Shown here one piece after another: positions 25,426 through 34,012 of a stretch of DNA of 64,000 nucleotides. The notes beneath the pieces are model-generated. The model did no database searches. It saw only the letters and a list, made by a program, of their open reading frames with translations, and was not told where the DNA came from. The position numbers and the translations under genes are program-made. The first letter of the stretch is position 1, and every line of letters starts with the position of its first letter. Origin of the DNA: Oceanobacillus_B kapialis (GTDB taxonomy: Bacteria; Bacillota; Bacilli; Bacillales; Amphibacillaceae); NCBI RefSeq assembly GCF_042685265.1, contig NZ_JBHUMX010000041.1. The stretch is one strand, 5' to 3'.

Positions 25426-28377
25426 ATGAAACTTGTAAAAGCAACCATATACGGTTTTGGCGTTTGGGTGGATAAAACGATAGAGTTTCCTGAGTTCGGA
25501 CCAACTCTTGTCTATGGAGAGAATGAATCGGGGAAATCAACGCTACACGCATTTCTTTTATTTATGTTGTTTGGACTCGGACCTAAACAGCGACAATCCT
25601 ATCAACCAAGGACGAGTGGAAAAATGGGGGGGAGCCTGACGGTTAATGACCCTGAGGTAGGCATGTTTACAATTGAAAGAATGGATTCGCTGCGTAATGG
25701 GGCAGCTATTTGCTATGCCGATAGTGGTGCCGAGCATGATGAAGCATGGTTGAAGAGCAGGTTAAAGGGAATGACAGAGAAAACGTATCAATCTATTTTT
25801 TCCTTTTCAGCTAGTGATTTATCCGGTTTACCAAGGATGAAAGAGGAGGACTTAGGAGAAGTACTATTAGGAATTGGCTTAACGGGTTCTACCGATATTC
25901 ATGCCTTTGAAACAAGCTTAGAAAATAAAATTAATCAGTTATTTAAGCCGTCTGGAAAAAAGCCTATCATTAATGAACAGTTGTTTAAACTTGATACAAG
26001 ATTTAGCGAATTACAAAAAACAAAAGCTTTAGAAGCAACATATCGGGAGAAAAAGGAACGAATACAGGAGTTGACGGATAGTATAGTATCCCTGAAACAG
26101 ACTTTACAGGATAAAAAGATTAGCTTGAATAGTCAGGAGCGGAAGCTAGAGGCACTTCCTGACATACAACGATATGTAACAACTGTTAAACGCTTGAAGG
26201 GCTTTCCCCAGAGCATTCGTTTTCCTGAAGATGGTCTTAATCGAATGCAACAGGTTAAAGAACAATTATTACCAATACAAAGCGAGTTTGTGCTTTTACA
26301 GGACCACCAAAAGAAATATAGAGAACAGCTTGATCGCATAGAAGAAAGCAAGTTGGACATGGACGAGGGAAAAGTAAAACATGCCTACATCCTAAAGAAG
26401 CAGACAGAGGAATATAACACAAGAAAAAAAGAAGTCGATTACCTTTTAAGACAAATTGAGCAACTTCAGGATCAAATAGATCAGGAATTGAGTCAATTAC
26501 ATATTGGTCTAACCAAAGAAGAACTGGAAGATATCAAGCTTCCTTTTCATTTAGATAAATCTTGGAGTCAACTCAAAAAAGAGCAAGACACATTAGCATT
26601 AGAACAGGCGAAGCATATAGAGGAAAACCACCAAATAAAACAAGATCGGGCCCGTCTATTGGCACAGGCTGAGAGCCTGGAAGCAACTCTCTTATCAGAA
26701 GAGCGCATTAGAGAACTAAAAAGCAAAGAGGACCAGCTGGCAGAATACAGTATATTGGAAAGCAAAAAGTCCAAGGCATCAGGGACCAAAAGGACATGGA
26801 AAGAGTGGAAGCAAAAGAAAGTGAAAGCTTATCAATCCACCTTGCTATTCAGTATGGCCGTAGCAGTTCTTTTTGCTGTAATAGGCATCATGTCCGAAAA
26901 CTACATTTATTACGTAGTTAGTGGAGTTTCACTAGTCTTTGGAATGCTGCAATGGGGATTTGGCAAAAAATCATTAATAGAAATAGAAGCTTTTGCAGAT
27001 ACAAAGGAGAATCAATTCCTAACAATAGAGGAAAAGAGAGAGGCCTCCCAACAGCTTCAGGAACACGAAAGAGCTACAAGGGAAATTGCTACCATAGAAG
27101 CACAACTAAAATCCCTTGACCAAACGTTTACAGCATGGCAGGAAAAAGGACAGGAAATACAGGAAAAACAAAATGTACTAGATAATAAAACAATAAAAGA
27201 ACGGCAACAACACAGTTATCTAGCTGATATTGATGTAACCTACTGGCCTGACCTTCACCATAAGTTAAAGCATTTAATTCGACTGTCAGTTGAAAAGAAA
27301 CGGCAACAAGATAGCTTGGAACAATTGCAGGAGGCGCAGCAAAAATTTTCTTCTAACCTAAATGCGTTTTTGAATAGTTTGGAAAGGGAAACATTAAATA
27401 TAGAAGACAATATAACCTTTTTGGAAGAAAGGATAAAAGAATATGAAACAATGGAAAGTCATAGAGCGCATTACAGGAAACTGTACGAAGAAACAACTGA
27501 ACAACTCCAAGATACAGAGAAAAAGCTAGCTGTATATAAGGAAGCCTATAACGCACTGTTAGATTATGCAGAAGTTGAGGAAGAGAACGCGTTTTATGAA
27601 AGGGCTAGTCTCTTAACCGAAAGAAGACAATTACAAGAAGAGGCAGAAAGACTTGAGGAACAGTTACAATCAATGTTAGTAACTGAAGATAAAAAAAGCT
27701 TACAATTACCAGATGAGACAGAAATGATGGAAGCCATTAAAGCAAGTAAGCAGCGAATAACGTGGCTGGAAAAAGATTTAGAAAGCAAACGTGAGCAATT
27801 AGCAGATGTGAAGGCGGAAATCAATCAATTAGAAGCATCTGGCCAATATTCAGAAGCTTTACATGCTTTTACGATGGAGAAAGAGGAATTACAGCAATCT
27901 GTTCGAAAGTGGGCAGTTCTCAAAACCGCTAAAGGGATGCTTGAAGAAACAAAACGGCAATATCGGGATAAATATTTAACAAAGGTTATGGAGAAGACAA
28001 GTGAATACTTTAAGCTAATGACAGGTAGTAAGTATCGGAAGGTTTATCCTCCAATGGAGGGAAGGTTGTTTCAAGTAGAGACGACAGACCATATAAGGTA
28101 TAATGTACAAGAACTATCACAAGGAACAAAAGATCAGCTTTATATCGCTTTGAGGATAGCGATAAGTAACATAATGAATGATAAGCATAAGTTGCCATTC
28201 CTTTTGGATGATGCGTTCGTTCATTTTGACTCAATTAGAACAGAAAACATGTTTTACCTACTAGATCAGTTATCTGAGACGCAACAAGTAATCCTTTTTA
28301 CATGTAAAGAAGAGTTGATAAAGCATTTCGATCAAGAAAAAATTATTCAACTGAAAAATTCTGTTCGCATTAATTGA
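25426..28377 (+). CDS. yhaN: YhaN, SbcC/Rad50-like ATPase
   Basis: This 983-residue SMC-like protein has Walker A GENESGKST (residues 33-41) at the N-terminus. Long coiled coils rich in Glu, Lys and Gln follow, with the ABC signature (ELSQGTKDQLYIALRIA) and Walker B (LPFLLDDAFVHFD) near the C-terminus. Two hydrophobic stretches interrupt the coiled coil at about residues 471-513, suggesting membrane contact. No CxxC zinc hook is evident at the middle. It pairs with YhaO. Confidence 0.92.
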   Translation: MKLVKATIYGFGVWVDKTIEFPEFGPTLVYGENESGKSTLHAFLLFMLFGLGPKQRQSYQPRTSGKMGGSLTVNDPEVGMFTIERMDSLRNGAAICYADSGAEHDEAWLKSRLKGMTEKTYQSIFSFSASDLSGLPRMKEEDLGEVLLGIGLTGSTDIHAFETSLENKINQLFKPSGKKPIINEQLFKLDTRFSELQKTKALEATYREKKERIQELTDSIVSLKQTLQDKKISLNSQERKLEALPDIQRYVTTVKRLKGFPQSIRFPEDGLNRMQQVKEQLLPIQSEFVLLQDHQKKYREQLDRIEESKLDMDEGKVKHAYILKKQTEEYNTRKKEVDYLLRQIEQLQDQIDQELSQLHIGLTKEELEDIKLPFHLDKSWSQLKKEQDTLALEQAKHIEENHQIKQDRARLLAQAESLEATLLSEERIRELKSKEDQLAEYSILESKKSKASGTKRTWKEWKQKKVKAYQSTLLFSMAVAVLFAVIGIMSENYIYYVVSGVSLVFGMLQWGFGKKSLIEIEAFADTKENQFLTIEEKREASQQLQEHERATREIATIEAQLKSLDQTFTAWQEKGQEIQEKQNVLDNKTIKERQQHSYLADIDVTYWPDLHHKLKHLIRLSVEKKRQQDSLEQLQEAQQKFSSNLNAFLNSLERETLNIEDNITFLEERIKEYETMESHRAHYRKLYEETTEQLQDTEKKLAVYKEAYNALLDYAEVEEENAFYERASLLTERRQLQEEAERLEEQLQSMLVTEDKKSLQLPDETEMMEAIKASKQRITWLEKDLESKREQLADVKAEINQLEASGQYSEALHAFTMEKEELQQSVRKWAVLKTAKGMLEETKRQYRDKYLTKVMEKTSEYFKLMTGSKYRKVYPPMEGRLFQVETTDHIRYNVQELSQGTKDQLYIALRIAISNIMNDKHKLPFLLDDAFVHFDSIRTENMFYLLDQLSETQQVILFTCKEELIKHFDQEKIIQLKNSVRIN

Positions 28378-28428
28378 CAAATAATGATAAACTATTTGCA
28401 GATTAAATTGCAAGCGGAGGGACATCCA

Positions 28429-28977
28429 TTGCCTGAGAAGAATATAACAACTGATTGGGATAGATATGATGAAACAATAGAAAAATTTATTCAGGTGATT
28501 GCCAAGAATATGAATTTGTATGGCATAACATCTTCCGTGGGCCGCTTATACGGGGTTCTATATTTTTCCGATAATCCTATGACATTGGATGATATGCGTG
28601 ATGCTCTAAAGATGAGCAAAACAAGTATGTCTACAGGTGTTCGAGCATTATCTGACATGAAAATGGTAGAATCCACTTTTAGAAAGGGCACACGTAAGGA
28701 CATGTATCAGTCAGAAGAAGATTGGTATAAATCCTTTACTTCTCTTTTTGGGAATCGCTGGCGCCAGCATACGGAAACAAATATAGAAGAGGCGGAGGAA
28801 ACCATCGCCGAATTAGAAGCAATATTGGATAGAACAGAAGATGATGACTTGACGCAAAAGATTACTGATGATATTGAACGCTTACGTTATGCACAAAATT
28901 ATTACGAGTGGGTAATGAAGTTTATTCAAGTTGTCGAATCAGGGAAAATATTTGATTATATTCCTAAGAACAAATAA
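28429..28977 (+). CDS. GbsR-family transcriptional regulator, copy 1
   Basis: This MarR-like GbsR-family protein has about 182 residues. A winged helix is centred on MTLDDMRDALKMSKTSMSTG and followed by VRALSDMKMVES. A TTG start at 28429 is preferred, because GGAGGGA lies 7 nt upstream. An ATG at 28384 would add 15 residues and has no ribosome site. The gene directly follows yhaN and precedes yhaM, where B. subtilis has none. GbsR proteins usually sense choline or betaine, but no osmolyte gene is adjacent, so its target is unclear. Confidence 0.85.
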   Translation: MPEKNITTDWDRYDETIEKFIQVIAKNMNLYGITSSVGRLYGVLYFSDNPMTLDDMRDALKMSKTSMSTGVRALSDMKMVESTFRKGTRKDMYQSEEDWYKSFTSLFGNRWRQHTETNIEEAEETIAELEAILDRTEDDDLTQKITDDIERLRYAQNYYEWVMKFIQVVESGKIFDYIPKNK

Positions 28978-29176
28978 CAGCGGGAGATTGACACATGGTA
29001 GGCATTAAGCCTGTTTTACGTCAGTCTTCCTTTTTTAAACTTTTGAAGGACAGTTATAAATCAAGATTAGCTACAAAGGGACGCACCATCACGAATTAGG
29101 ATATGTTGTAGAAAAAAATAGAGCCAGGTGCAATTTTTAGCACGCTAGGTTTCCTTAAATATCGGGGGGAGAGGAA

Positions 29177-30127
29177 ATGCAGCAAAAGGGAATAGGGTAT
29201 GCAAATGTGGGTGAAGCCATTGACAGCTTCATGCTGATTAAAGAAGTAACAAAGGGAGTAACGAGTGGCGGAAAACCTTTCCTTACGTTAATACTAAGAG
29301 ATGCAACAGGAGAAATCGATGCAAAGCTTTGGGATGCTACAAAGGAAGATGAAGCACTTTTTACTCCTGAGAAAATTATAAAAGTTTCAGGAGAAATTAA
29401 TCAGTTCAGAGGAAAACCTCAACTGAAAATACTTGCGGTTAGGCCTTCCCAACCAACAGATGATGTGCATGTGTCAGATTTTGTGGAGAAAGCACCAGTG
29501 AATAAAGATGCTCTACAAGAAAAACTAACAGAAGCTATCTTTGAGATGAAGAATCCCACTTTACAGAGAATCGTCCGAGCTTTCATTAAAAAATATCAAG
29601 AAGACCTTCTTGTCTACCCAGCTGCCACAAAAAATCACCACGAATATGTTTCAGGTCTTGCTCATCATATCGTCAGCATGCTGGCCATTGCGAGAGAGCT
29701 ACACCAATTATATCCTGATCTAAATAGAGATTTGCTTTATGCAGGAATTATTCTACACGATTTAGGCAAATTAAAAGAGCTCTCAGGTATGGTAACGACC
29801 TCTTATACGATAGAGGGAAAATTACTTGGTCATATACCAATGATGATAGAGGAAATCGGTATAATGGCAAGAGAACTGCAAGTTGAAGAGAAAGAAGAAG
29901 TTCTTATCCTGCAACATATGATCTTATCGCATCACGGAAAGGCAGAATGGGGTAGCCCGAAACCACCTTTAGTAAGAGAAGCAGAGGTTTTACACCTCAT
30001 TGATCTAATGGATGCAAAACTAAATATGTTAAACCGGGCACTAGATAAAACAAAACCAGGGGAATTTACGGAGAGAATGTTTGCAATGGATAACCGGGCT
30101 TTTTACAAGCCTCTATTTGAAGAATAA
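29177..30127 (+). CDS. yhaM: 3'-5' exoribonuclease YhaM
   Basis: This 316-residue exonuclease has an N-terminal OB fold (about residues 12-95) and an HD domain. Metal residues include His163/His164 and His194-Asp195 in LAHHIVSM and LHDLGKLKEL. It degrades RNA and single-stranded DNA from the 3' end. The ATG follows GGGGGGAGAGG. It is probably expressed with yhaL downstream. The spacing of nearly 200 nt after the GbsR gene suggests its own promoter. Confidence 0.94.
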   Translation: MQQKGIGYANVGEAIDSFMLIKEVTKGVTSGGKPFLTLILRDATGEIDAKLWDATKEDEALFTPEKIIKVSGEINQFRGKPQLKILAVRPSQPTDDVHVSDFVEKAPVNKDALQEKLTEAIFEMKNPTLQRIVRAFIKKYQEDLLVYPAATKNHHEYVSGLAHHIVSMLAIARELHQLYPDLNRDLLYAGIILHDLGKLKELSGMVTTSYTIEGKLLGHIPMMIEEIGIMARELQVEEKEEVLILQHMILSHHGKAEWGSPKPPLVREAEVLHLIDLMDAKLNMLNRALDKTKPGEFTERMFAMDNRAFYKPLFEE

Positions 30128-30195
30128 AGTAAACCGTCATTATTTAAACTTCCAAGACATATATATCTGATAGAGAATATGGACAAGGAGGCCAA

Positions 30196-30396
30196 ATGAT
30201 GATTCTAGGAGTACCTTGGTGGGTTTTTGTATTGGTTATTCTAATCTTTGTGAGTGGATATATGGCGTTACGGGCGATGCATGCAGAAAGAAAGTTAGAG
30301 CAGCAGTTTATTGAAAAAGAAGGTAAAGTATATATGGATCGCTTGGAAGCAGAAAGAGTGAATAAGCGCCAACAGAAAGAACATATTTCCGATTAA
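30196..30396 (+). CDS. yhaL: Sporulation protein YhaL
   Basis: This 66-residue protein has one N-terminal membrane helix (PWWVFVLVILIFVSGYMALRA) followed by a charged cytoplasmic tail, as in B. subtilis YhaL. AAGGAGG precedes tandem ATG codons at 30196 and 30199. It lies between yhaM and the convergent prsA, matching the expected order. No biochemical role is known. Confidence 0.85.
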   Translation: MMILGVPWWVFVLVILIFVSGYMALRAMHAERKLEQQFIEKEGKVYMDRLEAERVNKRQQKEHISD

Positions 30397-30399
30397 GCG

Positions 30400-30545
30400 G
30401 AACAAAAGCGCGGCGCGCCGGTTTTAAGGAAGGCCGACTAAGAGCGCCCTGTCGTGAGGCAACGTCGCCATGACCCGGATCCTCCAGGCCCACGTATGGA
30501 GGTGAGGGTAGCCTCGCTAGTCTCTGGACACTGGAGCTGGATGTG
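30400..30545. repeat. GC-rich structured intergenic element
   Basis: This stretch is strikingly GC-rich in an AT-rich genome. It starts with AAAAGCGCGGCGCGCCGG and contains a series of short hairpins: CCTCCA ... TGGAGG (30481-30502), CGAC ... GTCG (30435-30467) and GAGGGTAGCCTC. It encodes no plausible protein. It resembles the GC-rich mobile intergenic repeats of some Bacillaceae in general appearance, but I see no second copy here. Confidence 0.55.
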
Positions 30546-30604
30546 GTTAATTCAGTTGTTTCGTTATCCACATCACTTATATCTTTTTATTCCTCGAGGA
30601 GAAC

Positions 30605-30642
30605 AAAAGAGGATGCTCATCATATCAGGAGCATCCTCTTTT
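30605..30642 (-). terminator. prsA terminator
   Basis: AAAAGAGGATGCTC / GAGCATCCTCTTTT with a CATCATATCAG loop. It lies 15 nt beyond the prsA stop and is symmetrical enough to act on both strands. Confidence 0.9.
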
Positions 30643-30656
30643 GGTTTTACTATTAT

Positions 30657-31541
30657 TTAGCCTTGTGCTTCTTCTTGTTCTTTAGGGGCTTCGAAAATAT
30701 CTTCTAATCCTTCAACTTTTACATCTTCTACGGAATCTCTAACCATTCCGTTGATTTTTTCCTGTGCGGCAGTAGGATCCATTTTTTGTGTAACAAGTTC
30801 ACGACGTAAATCATCTTTTACTTCTTCAAATTCGCCGATGCTTTCTTCTTTCTCACGCTTGTCATTAACTTTAATAATATGGAATCCGTGCTGTGTTTGG
30901 ACTGGGTCACTGATTTGGCCTTCTTCAAGGTTGTAGGCAGCATCTTCAAATTCAGCAACCATATCACCTGCAGAGAAATAACCAAGATTTCCACCATCTT
31001 CAGCAGTTCCATCAGTAGAATATTCTGCAGCAAGTTCAGCAAAATCACCGCCATTATCAAGCTTTTCTTTCACTTCATTTGCGGTTTCTTCATCTGCTAC
31101 AAGAATGTGCGAAGCATCAATTTCTGTATTTTTACGATCATAGAGCTGTTGAAGCTCTTCGTCAGTTATTTCTATATCTTCTGAGACAGCGGCTTCTTGA
31201 AGCAAGCTCATTTCAACCACATCACGGAAGGCTTCTTCGCCACCGAACTGTTGGTTAACTGCTGTTTCATAATTTTCCCCTAATTGGTCCTTCATCTTTT
31301 GCACTTCGTTTTCTACATCTTCTTCTGTTACTTCATACTTGTCCTGCAATACTTCAACTGTAACTAGCTCACGAAGAACTTCCTCGCCGTAGCTATCTTT
31401 AAGTTTCTCATAAAATTGTTCTTTTGTAATATCTCCGGCAGCACTCTCTACGACTACTTCTGAATCAGCTTCGTCTGAGTTACAAGCAGAAAGAGTCAAT
31501 ACTCCTGCTGTCAGTGTTGCAGCAATTGCTAGTTTTTTCAA
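30657..31541 (-). CDS. prsA: Foldase PrsA lipoprotein
   Basis: This 294-residue extracytoplasmic peptidyl-prolyl isomerase and foldase assists folding of secreted proteins. A lipoprotein signal ends in LSACNS (lipid-anchored Cys20). A parvulin domain occupies about residues 134-226, with the hallmark ASHILVADEE, GGNLGYFSAGDM and QTQHGFHIIKV segments. The length is normal. The ATG follows TAGGAGTG. Confidence 0.96.
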   Translation of the reverse strand: MKKLAIAATLTAGVLTLSACNSDEADSEVVVESAAGDITKEQFYEKLKDSYGEEVLRELVTVEVLQDKYEVTEEDVENEVQKMKDQLGENYETAVNQQFGGEEAFRDVVEMSLLQEAAVSEDIEITDEELQQLYDRKNTEIDASHILVADEETANEVKEKLDNGGDFAELAAEYSTDGTAEDGGNLGYFSAGDMVAEFEDAAYNLEEGQISDPVQTQHGFHIIKVNDKREKEESIGEFEEVKDDLRRELVTQKMDPTAAQEKINGMVRDSVEDVKVEGLEDIFEAPKEQEEAQG

Positions 31542-31634
31542 TTATGAACACTCCTAATCTTTTCCTACTTTTTGTTTGTTACTATTGTTTAATATAACAT
31601 ATATTATGTATAAAAACATAGTTCTATTTTCAGT

Positions 31635-31820
31635 TTATACCATGACATTAAGCACACGAAGATAGGAACATACGAGTAGTATAAGGACCATAACATTGAT
31701 CGTTCGGAAGACCTTCTTTTGCTTTAAGGATTCCATCTCCATTTTTTTGCAAAATCTATCTGTTAAGGAATTAAATATAAATAATACCAAAGCTGCGAAC
31801 AGCAAATACATAATAAGCAT
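31635..31820 (-). CDS. Small two-helix membrane protein
   Basis: This 61-residue hypothetical protein has hydrophobic segments at about residues 3-18 and 42-58, separated by a basic stretch (DRFCKKMEMESLKQKK). AAGGAGGT stands 6 nt before the ATG, supporting translation. I do not recognise the family. It lies between prsA and a DUF3267-type gene on the same strand. Confidence 0.6.
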   Translation of the reverse strand: MLIMYLLFAALVLFIFNSLTDRFCKKMEMESLKQKKVFRTINVMVLILLVCSYLRVLNVMV

Positions 31821-31848
31821 AAAACAACCTCCTTGCTACCGTTAAACA

Positions 31849-31864
31849 ATATAAAGTGAAACTT
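31849..31864 (-). repeat. Possible relic of the dispersed repeat tail
   Basis: On the minus strand this reads GAAGTTTCACTTTAT, identical to the conserved terminal 15 bases of the repeat family. The rest of an element cannot be recognised. A 15-bp AT-rich match could be chance. Confidence 0.4.
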
Positions 31865-31988
31865 CTTTTCTTCTTATAATCCTATTCATAACTTTAACAA
31901 AAGATTATCAATCTGAACAGACAAATCACCTTAATGAGTGTTAGAAAACTAATTTAGTAACTTGAAAACTAGGTGATTAATATCGAAA

Positions 31989-32019
31989 GATGCTTCCCCG
32001 GTATGGATGAGGAAGCATC
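31989..32019. terminator. Stem-loop, possible terminator
   Basis: GATGCTTCC / GGAAGCATC with a 13-base loop. It has no strong T-run on either side, and it lies in the 260-bp gap between two minus-strand genes. Confidence 0.45.
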
Positions 32020-32060
32020 ATTGGGAAACACACTTATAGTCGAATTTTAAGGACAAAAAA

Positions 32061-32080
32061 ACCTGGTACTTTAACCAGGC
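32061..32080 (-). terminator. Terminator of the DUF3267-type gene
   Basis: On the minus strand, CCTGGT pairs with ACCAGG, followed by TTTTTTTG. It begins immediately after the stop codon. Confidence 0.8.
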
Positions 32081-32081
32081 T

Positions 32082-32630
32082 TTAAGGCATTTTTTCCTTT
32101 ATAAGAATATCAAATCCATCTTTTCGACTATCGATGAAACAGCTTTTTGGAGCTTTTCCAATATGGGCGATATATAAAAAGTCAATGTAAGACATACCGA
32201 TGTGCAATGAAGTAAACATTAGAATATATACGGAGTAATCAGTGAACAGATAACTCGCGATAATTCCCGGAATACTGATTAGTATTGTTGGTGCAATGGC
32301 TACAATTAAAGAGACTTTTTTTGTCAGATGAAATTTCGTATAATAGTTAAAAACAGGTAATCTTCTATTTTTTATATTAAAAATAATTTTTAAGCGCTTA
32401 TTTAGTATAATTAATGGAAGGATGTGCATTAAAGAATGCAATGCAGGTAATAACAGTAATGCCAGAATAAAAGGTAAAAAACCTGCCTCATCGACTTTAT
32501 TGGTGCCTTGAGCAATCGTAATTGGAACGTAAAGAAAAATAAAGGACAGCAATCCGATCAAAAATGATAAAAAGTTAATACGATTGTTTCCAAATTCTTT
32601 CGTTAGGTTAATGGATTTCCAGCAATTCAT
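32082..32630 (-). CDS. DUF3267-type membrane protein
   Basis: This 182-residue protein has four hydrophobic segments. A histidine pair (LHSLMH, near residue 63) lies in a position like the HExxH of DUF3267 zincin-like membrane peptidases. The glutamate of that motif is absent, so the protein may be inactive or the family match may be loose. The ATG at 32630 follows AGGAGGGATC. The longer frame from 32723 is rejected. It lies near prsA and yhaI. Confidence 0.65.
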   Translation of the reverse strand: MNCWKSINLTKEFGNNRINFLSFLIGLLSFIFLYVPITIAQGTNKVDEAGFLPFILALLLLPALHSLMHILPLIILNKRLKIIFNIKNRRLPVFNYYTKFHLTKKVSLIVAIAPTILISIPGIIASYLFTDYSVYILMFTSLHIGMSYIDFLYIAHIGKAPKSCFIDSRKDGFDILIKEKMP

Positions 32631-32780
32631 TTTTGATCCCTCCTGTAAATTTCTTGTTGAGACTTTCAATCCCTCAAGAATAATAGTACGATTACAGAGA
32701 AAAATCAATAGTTTTTTGTGCATTTTTATAAAACATTTACAGGGGCGACTTTAGGTGTTCGTAAAAGGGGGTTCAACAGG

Positions 32781-33143
32781 GTGGAAAGATTGGATCAAAA
32801 CGATAATGCTGCCTTTCATTTGCAATTGCTTTCAAAGGTAATGGATTTGAATCGATTCCCCATGATTAAGATGGTGCTTGAGAAAAATATAACACAATTA
32901 GAATATAAGGAATTATTGCAACTATTGAACAGGCTAAATGAAAAATATGAAGTACAACAAGAAGAAGGCCTGCTCCACTATAATTCGCTACTTGTGGAAT
33001 TTGCGGGGATGCTGAATGAGAAGCTGGACCCGAATGAAACGATTTATGCATTACAAAAAGAGGGATACTATCCCTCTTTGATGGCTACTTTTATTAAAAT
33101 TATAGAAGAAGACAAACAAAAATATAGACGACGGAAATCATAA
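32781..33143 (+). CDS. yhaI: YhaI, DUF1878 family
   Basis: This 120-residue cytosolic helical protein is of the DUF1878 family, here identified from the stretch LDPNETIYALQKEGYYPSLM and its position between prsA and yhaH. GTG at 32781 is the likely start, after AGGGGG. Extending to 32718 would add an implausible N-terminus. The function is unknown. In B. subtilis the next gene is scoC, while here a GbsR gene follows on the other strand. Confidence 0.8.
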   Translation: MERLDQNDNAAFHLQLLSKVMDLNRFPMIKMVLEKNITQLEYKELLQLLNRLNEKYEVQQEEGLLHYNSLLVEFAGMLNEKLDPNETIYALQKEGYYPSLMATFIKIIEEDKQKYRRRKS

Positions 33144-33182
33144 TAGTCCTCGTTTATATTTTTTTATTTGGCGTTAGCATAC

Positions 33183-33668
33183 CTAATCCTGTCTCATTTG
33201 CCTAAATAGAAGCTCAACCTCGGTATGGAAATTAATAATGTCTTGAAGCTTATGTTTGATCTCCTTTAGCTCTAATTTCTCCGATTTACTTAACTCTCTT
33301 TCAATAGAAAGGTTTGTCTCCGCTAATGCATCTTTTTGATGGATGGCTGCATCAATCCATTTATTTATATAGGAGTTCATAAATGATTTGAATAACTGGG
33401 TGTTAGCCTGATACAAATCTTTACGTACTCCTTTTTTCCAGACTCTTGTCACAAGGTTTGACTCTGATAGCGCTCTCACGCCAGTGCTCATAGAAGTTTT
33501 GCTCTTTCCAAGTGCTTCGCTCATCTCATCTAGTGTTAAAGGTTTTCCATATAAATATAGATAGGCGAATAGCCTTGCTTCTAATGGTGTAAGGCCAAAC
33601 ATTTCTATTGTTTTTGAAAATTCGATCATAATTTCACTTCGTATACTTTCGTTATGAGGTACTTTCAT
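33183..33668 (-). CDS. GbsR-family regulator next to the osmoprotectant importer
   Basis: This 161-residue GbsR/MarR-like repressor has a winged helix around LTLDEMSEALGKSKTSMSTG, closely matching the other GbsR copy at 28429. The ATG at 33668 follows GAGGAGG. Longer frames are unsupported. It is divergent from opuAA, with a perfect 20-bp palindrome and a sigma-A promoter between them. It therefore probably represses the importer and responds to an intracellular osmolyte or precursor, as GbsR relatives do. The ligand is inferred only. Confidence 0.87.
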   Translation of the reverse strand: MKVPHNESIRSEIMIEFSKTIEMFGLTPLEARLFAYLYLYGKPLTLDEMSEALGKSKTSMSTGVRALSESNLVTRVWKKGVRKDLYQANTQLFKSFMNSYINKWIDAAIHQKDALAETNLSIERELSKSEKLELKEIKHKLQDIINFHTEVELLFRQMRQD

Positions 33669-33788
33669 AAAATCCTCCTCAGTCATGATATATAAAGGGT
33701 ACACTAAAAAAACAATATTTAAAAATGTCATATTGGTTAGCATTTTGAAGTAAATTGAAGATATTTAAAGATATTGTTTAATTAAGTT

Positions 33789-33808
33789 CGTACAGTTTAA
33801 ACTGTACG
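33789..33808. promoter_or_regulatory. Perfect 20-bp palindrome, candidate GbsR operator
   Basis: CGTACAGTTTAAACTGTACG is fully self-complementary. It lies between the divergent GbsR gene and opuAA, 34 nt upstream of the opuAA promoter -35 box. It is the best candidate binding site for the adjacent regulator. Confidence 0.65.
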
Positions 33809-33841
33809 TAAAATATCAACAAAACTAATAAAATATAAAGT

Positions 33842-33870
33842 TTGTATTGTAAAGAAAATACCTATATAGT
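33842..33870 (+). promoter_or_regulatory. Sigma-A promoter of the opuA operon
   Basis: TTGTAT (33842-33847) and TATAGT (33865-33870) are separated by 17 nt. Transcription would start near 33877, leaving a leader of about 135 nt. Confidence 0.7.
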
Positions 33871-33885
33871 ATTACAAGGAGAGCA

Positions 33886-33980
33886 GGACAGTACGGACTG
33901 ACGGGAAATACTAGCATGGAACACCGGCTAGTTTCCTATCAGCTGTACTCGGACAAATACTAGTCACAAAGTACTGGTCC
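33886..33980 (+). ncRNA. Structured opuAA leader with alternative pairings
   Basis: The leader can form a 19-bp hairpin with small internal loops: AGTAC(33890)/GTACT(33945), CTGA/TCAG, GGAAA/TTTCC and CTAGC/GCTAG. GGAC-AGTAC (33886-33894) can pair instead with GTACTGGTCC (33971-33980). That last segment can also form a local hairpin with GGAC at 33951-33954. The states exclude each other, as in attenuators or riboswitches, but no terminator T-run follows and no known class is recognised. Confidence 0.5.
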
Positions 33981-34012
33981 AATAATAATAGATTAAAGAT
34001 GAGGTGAATAAT

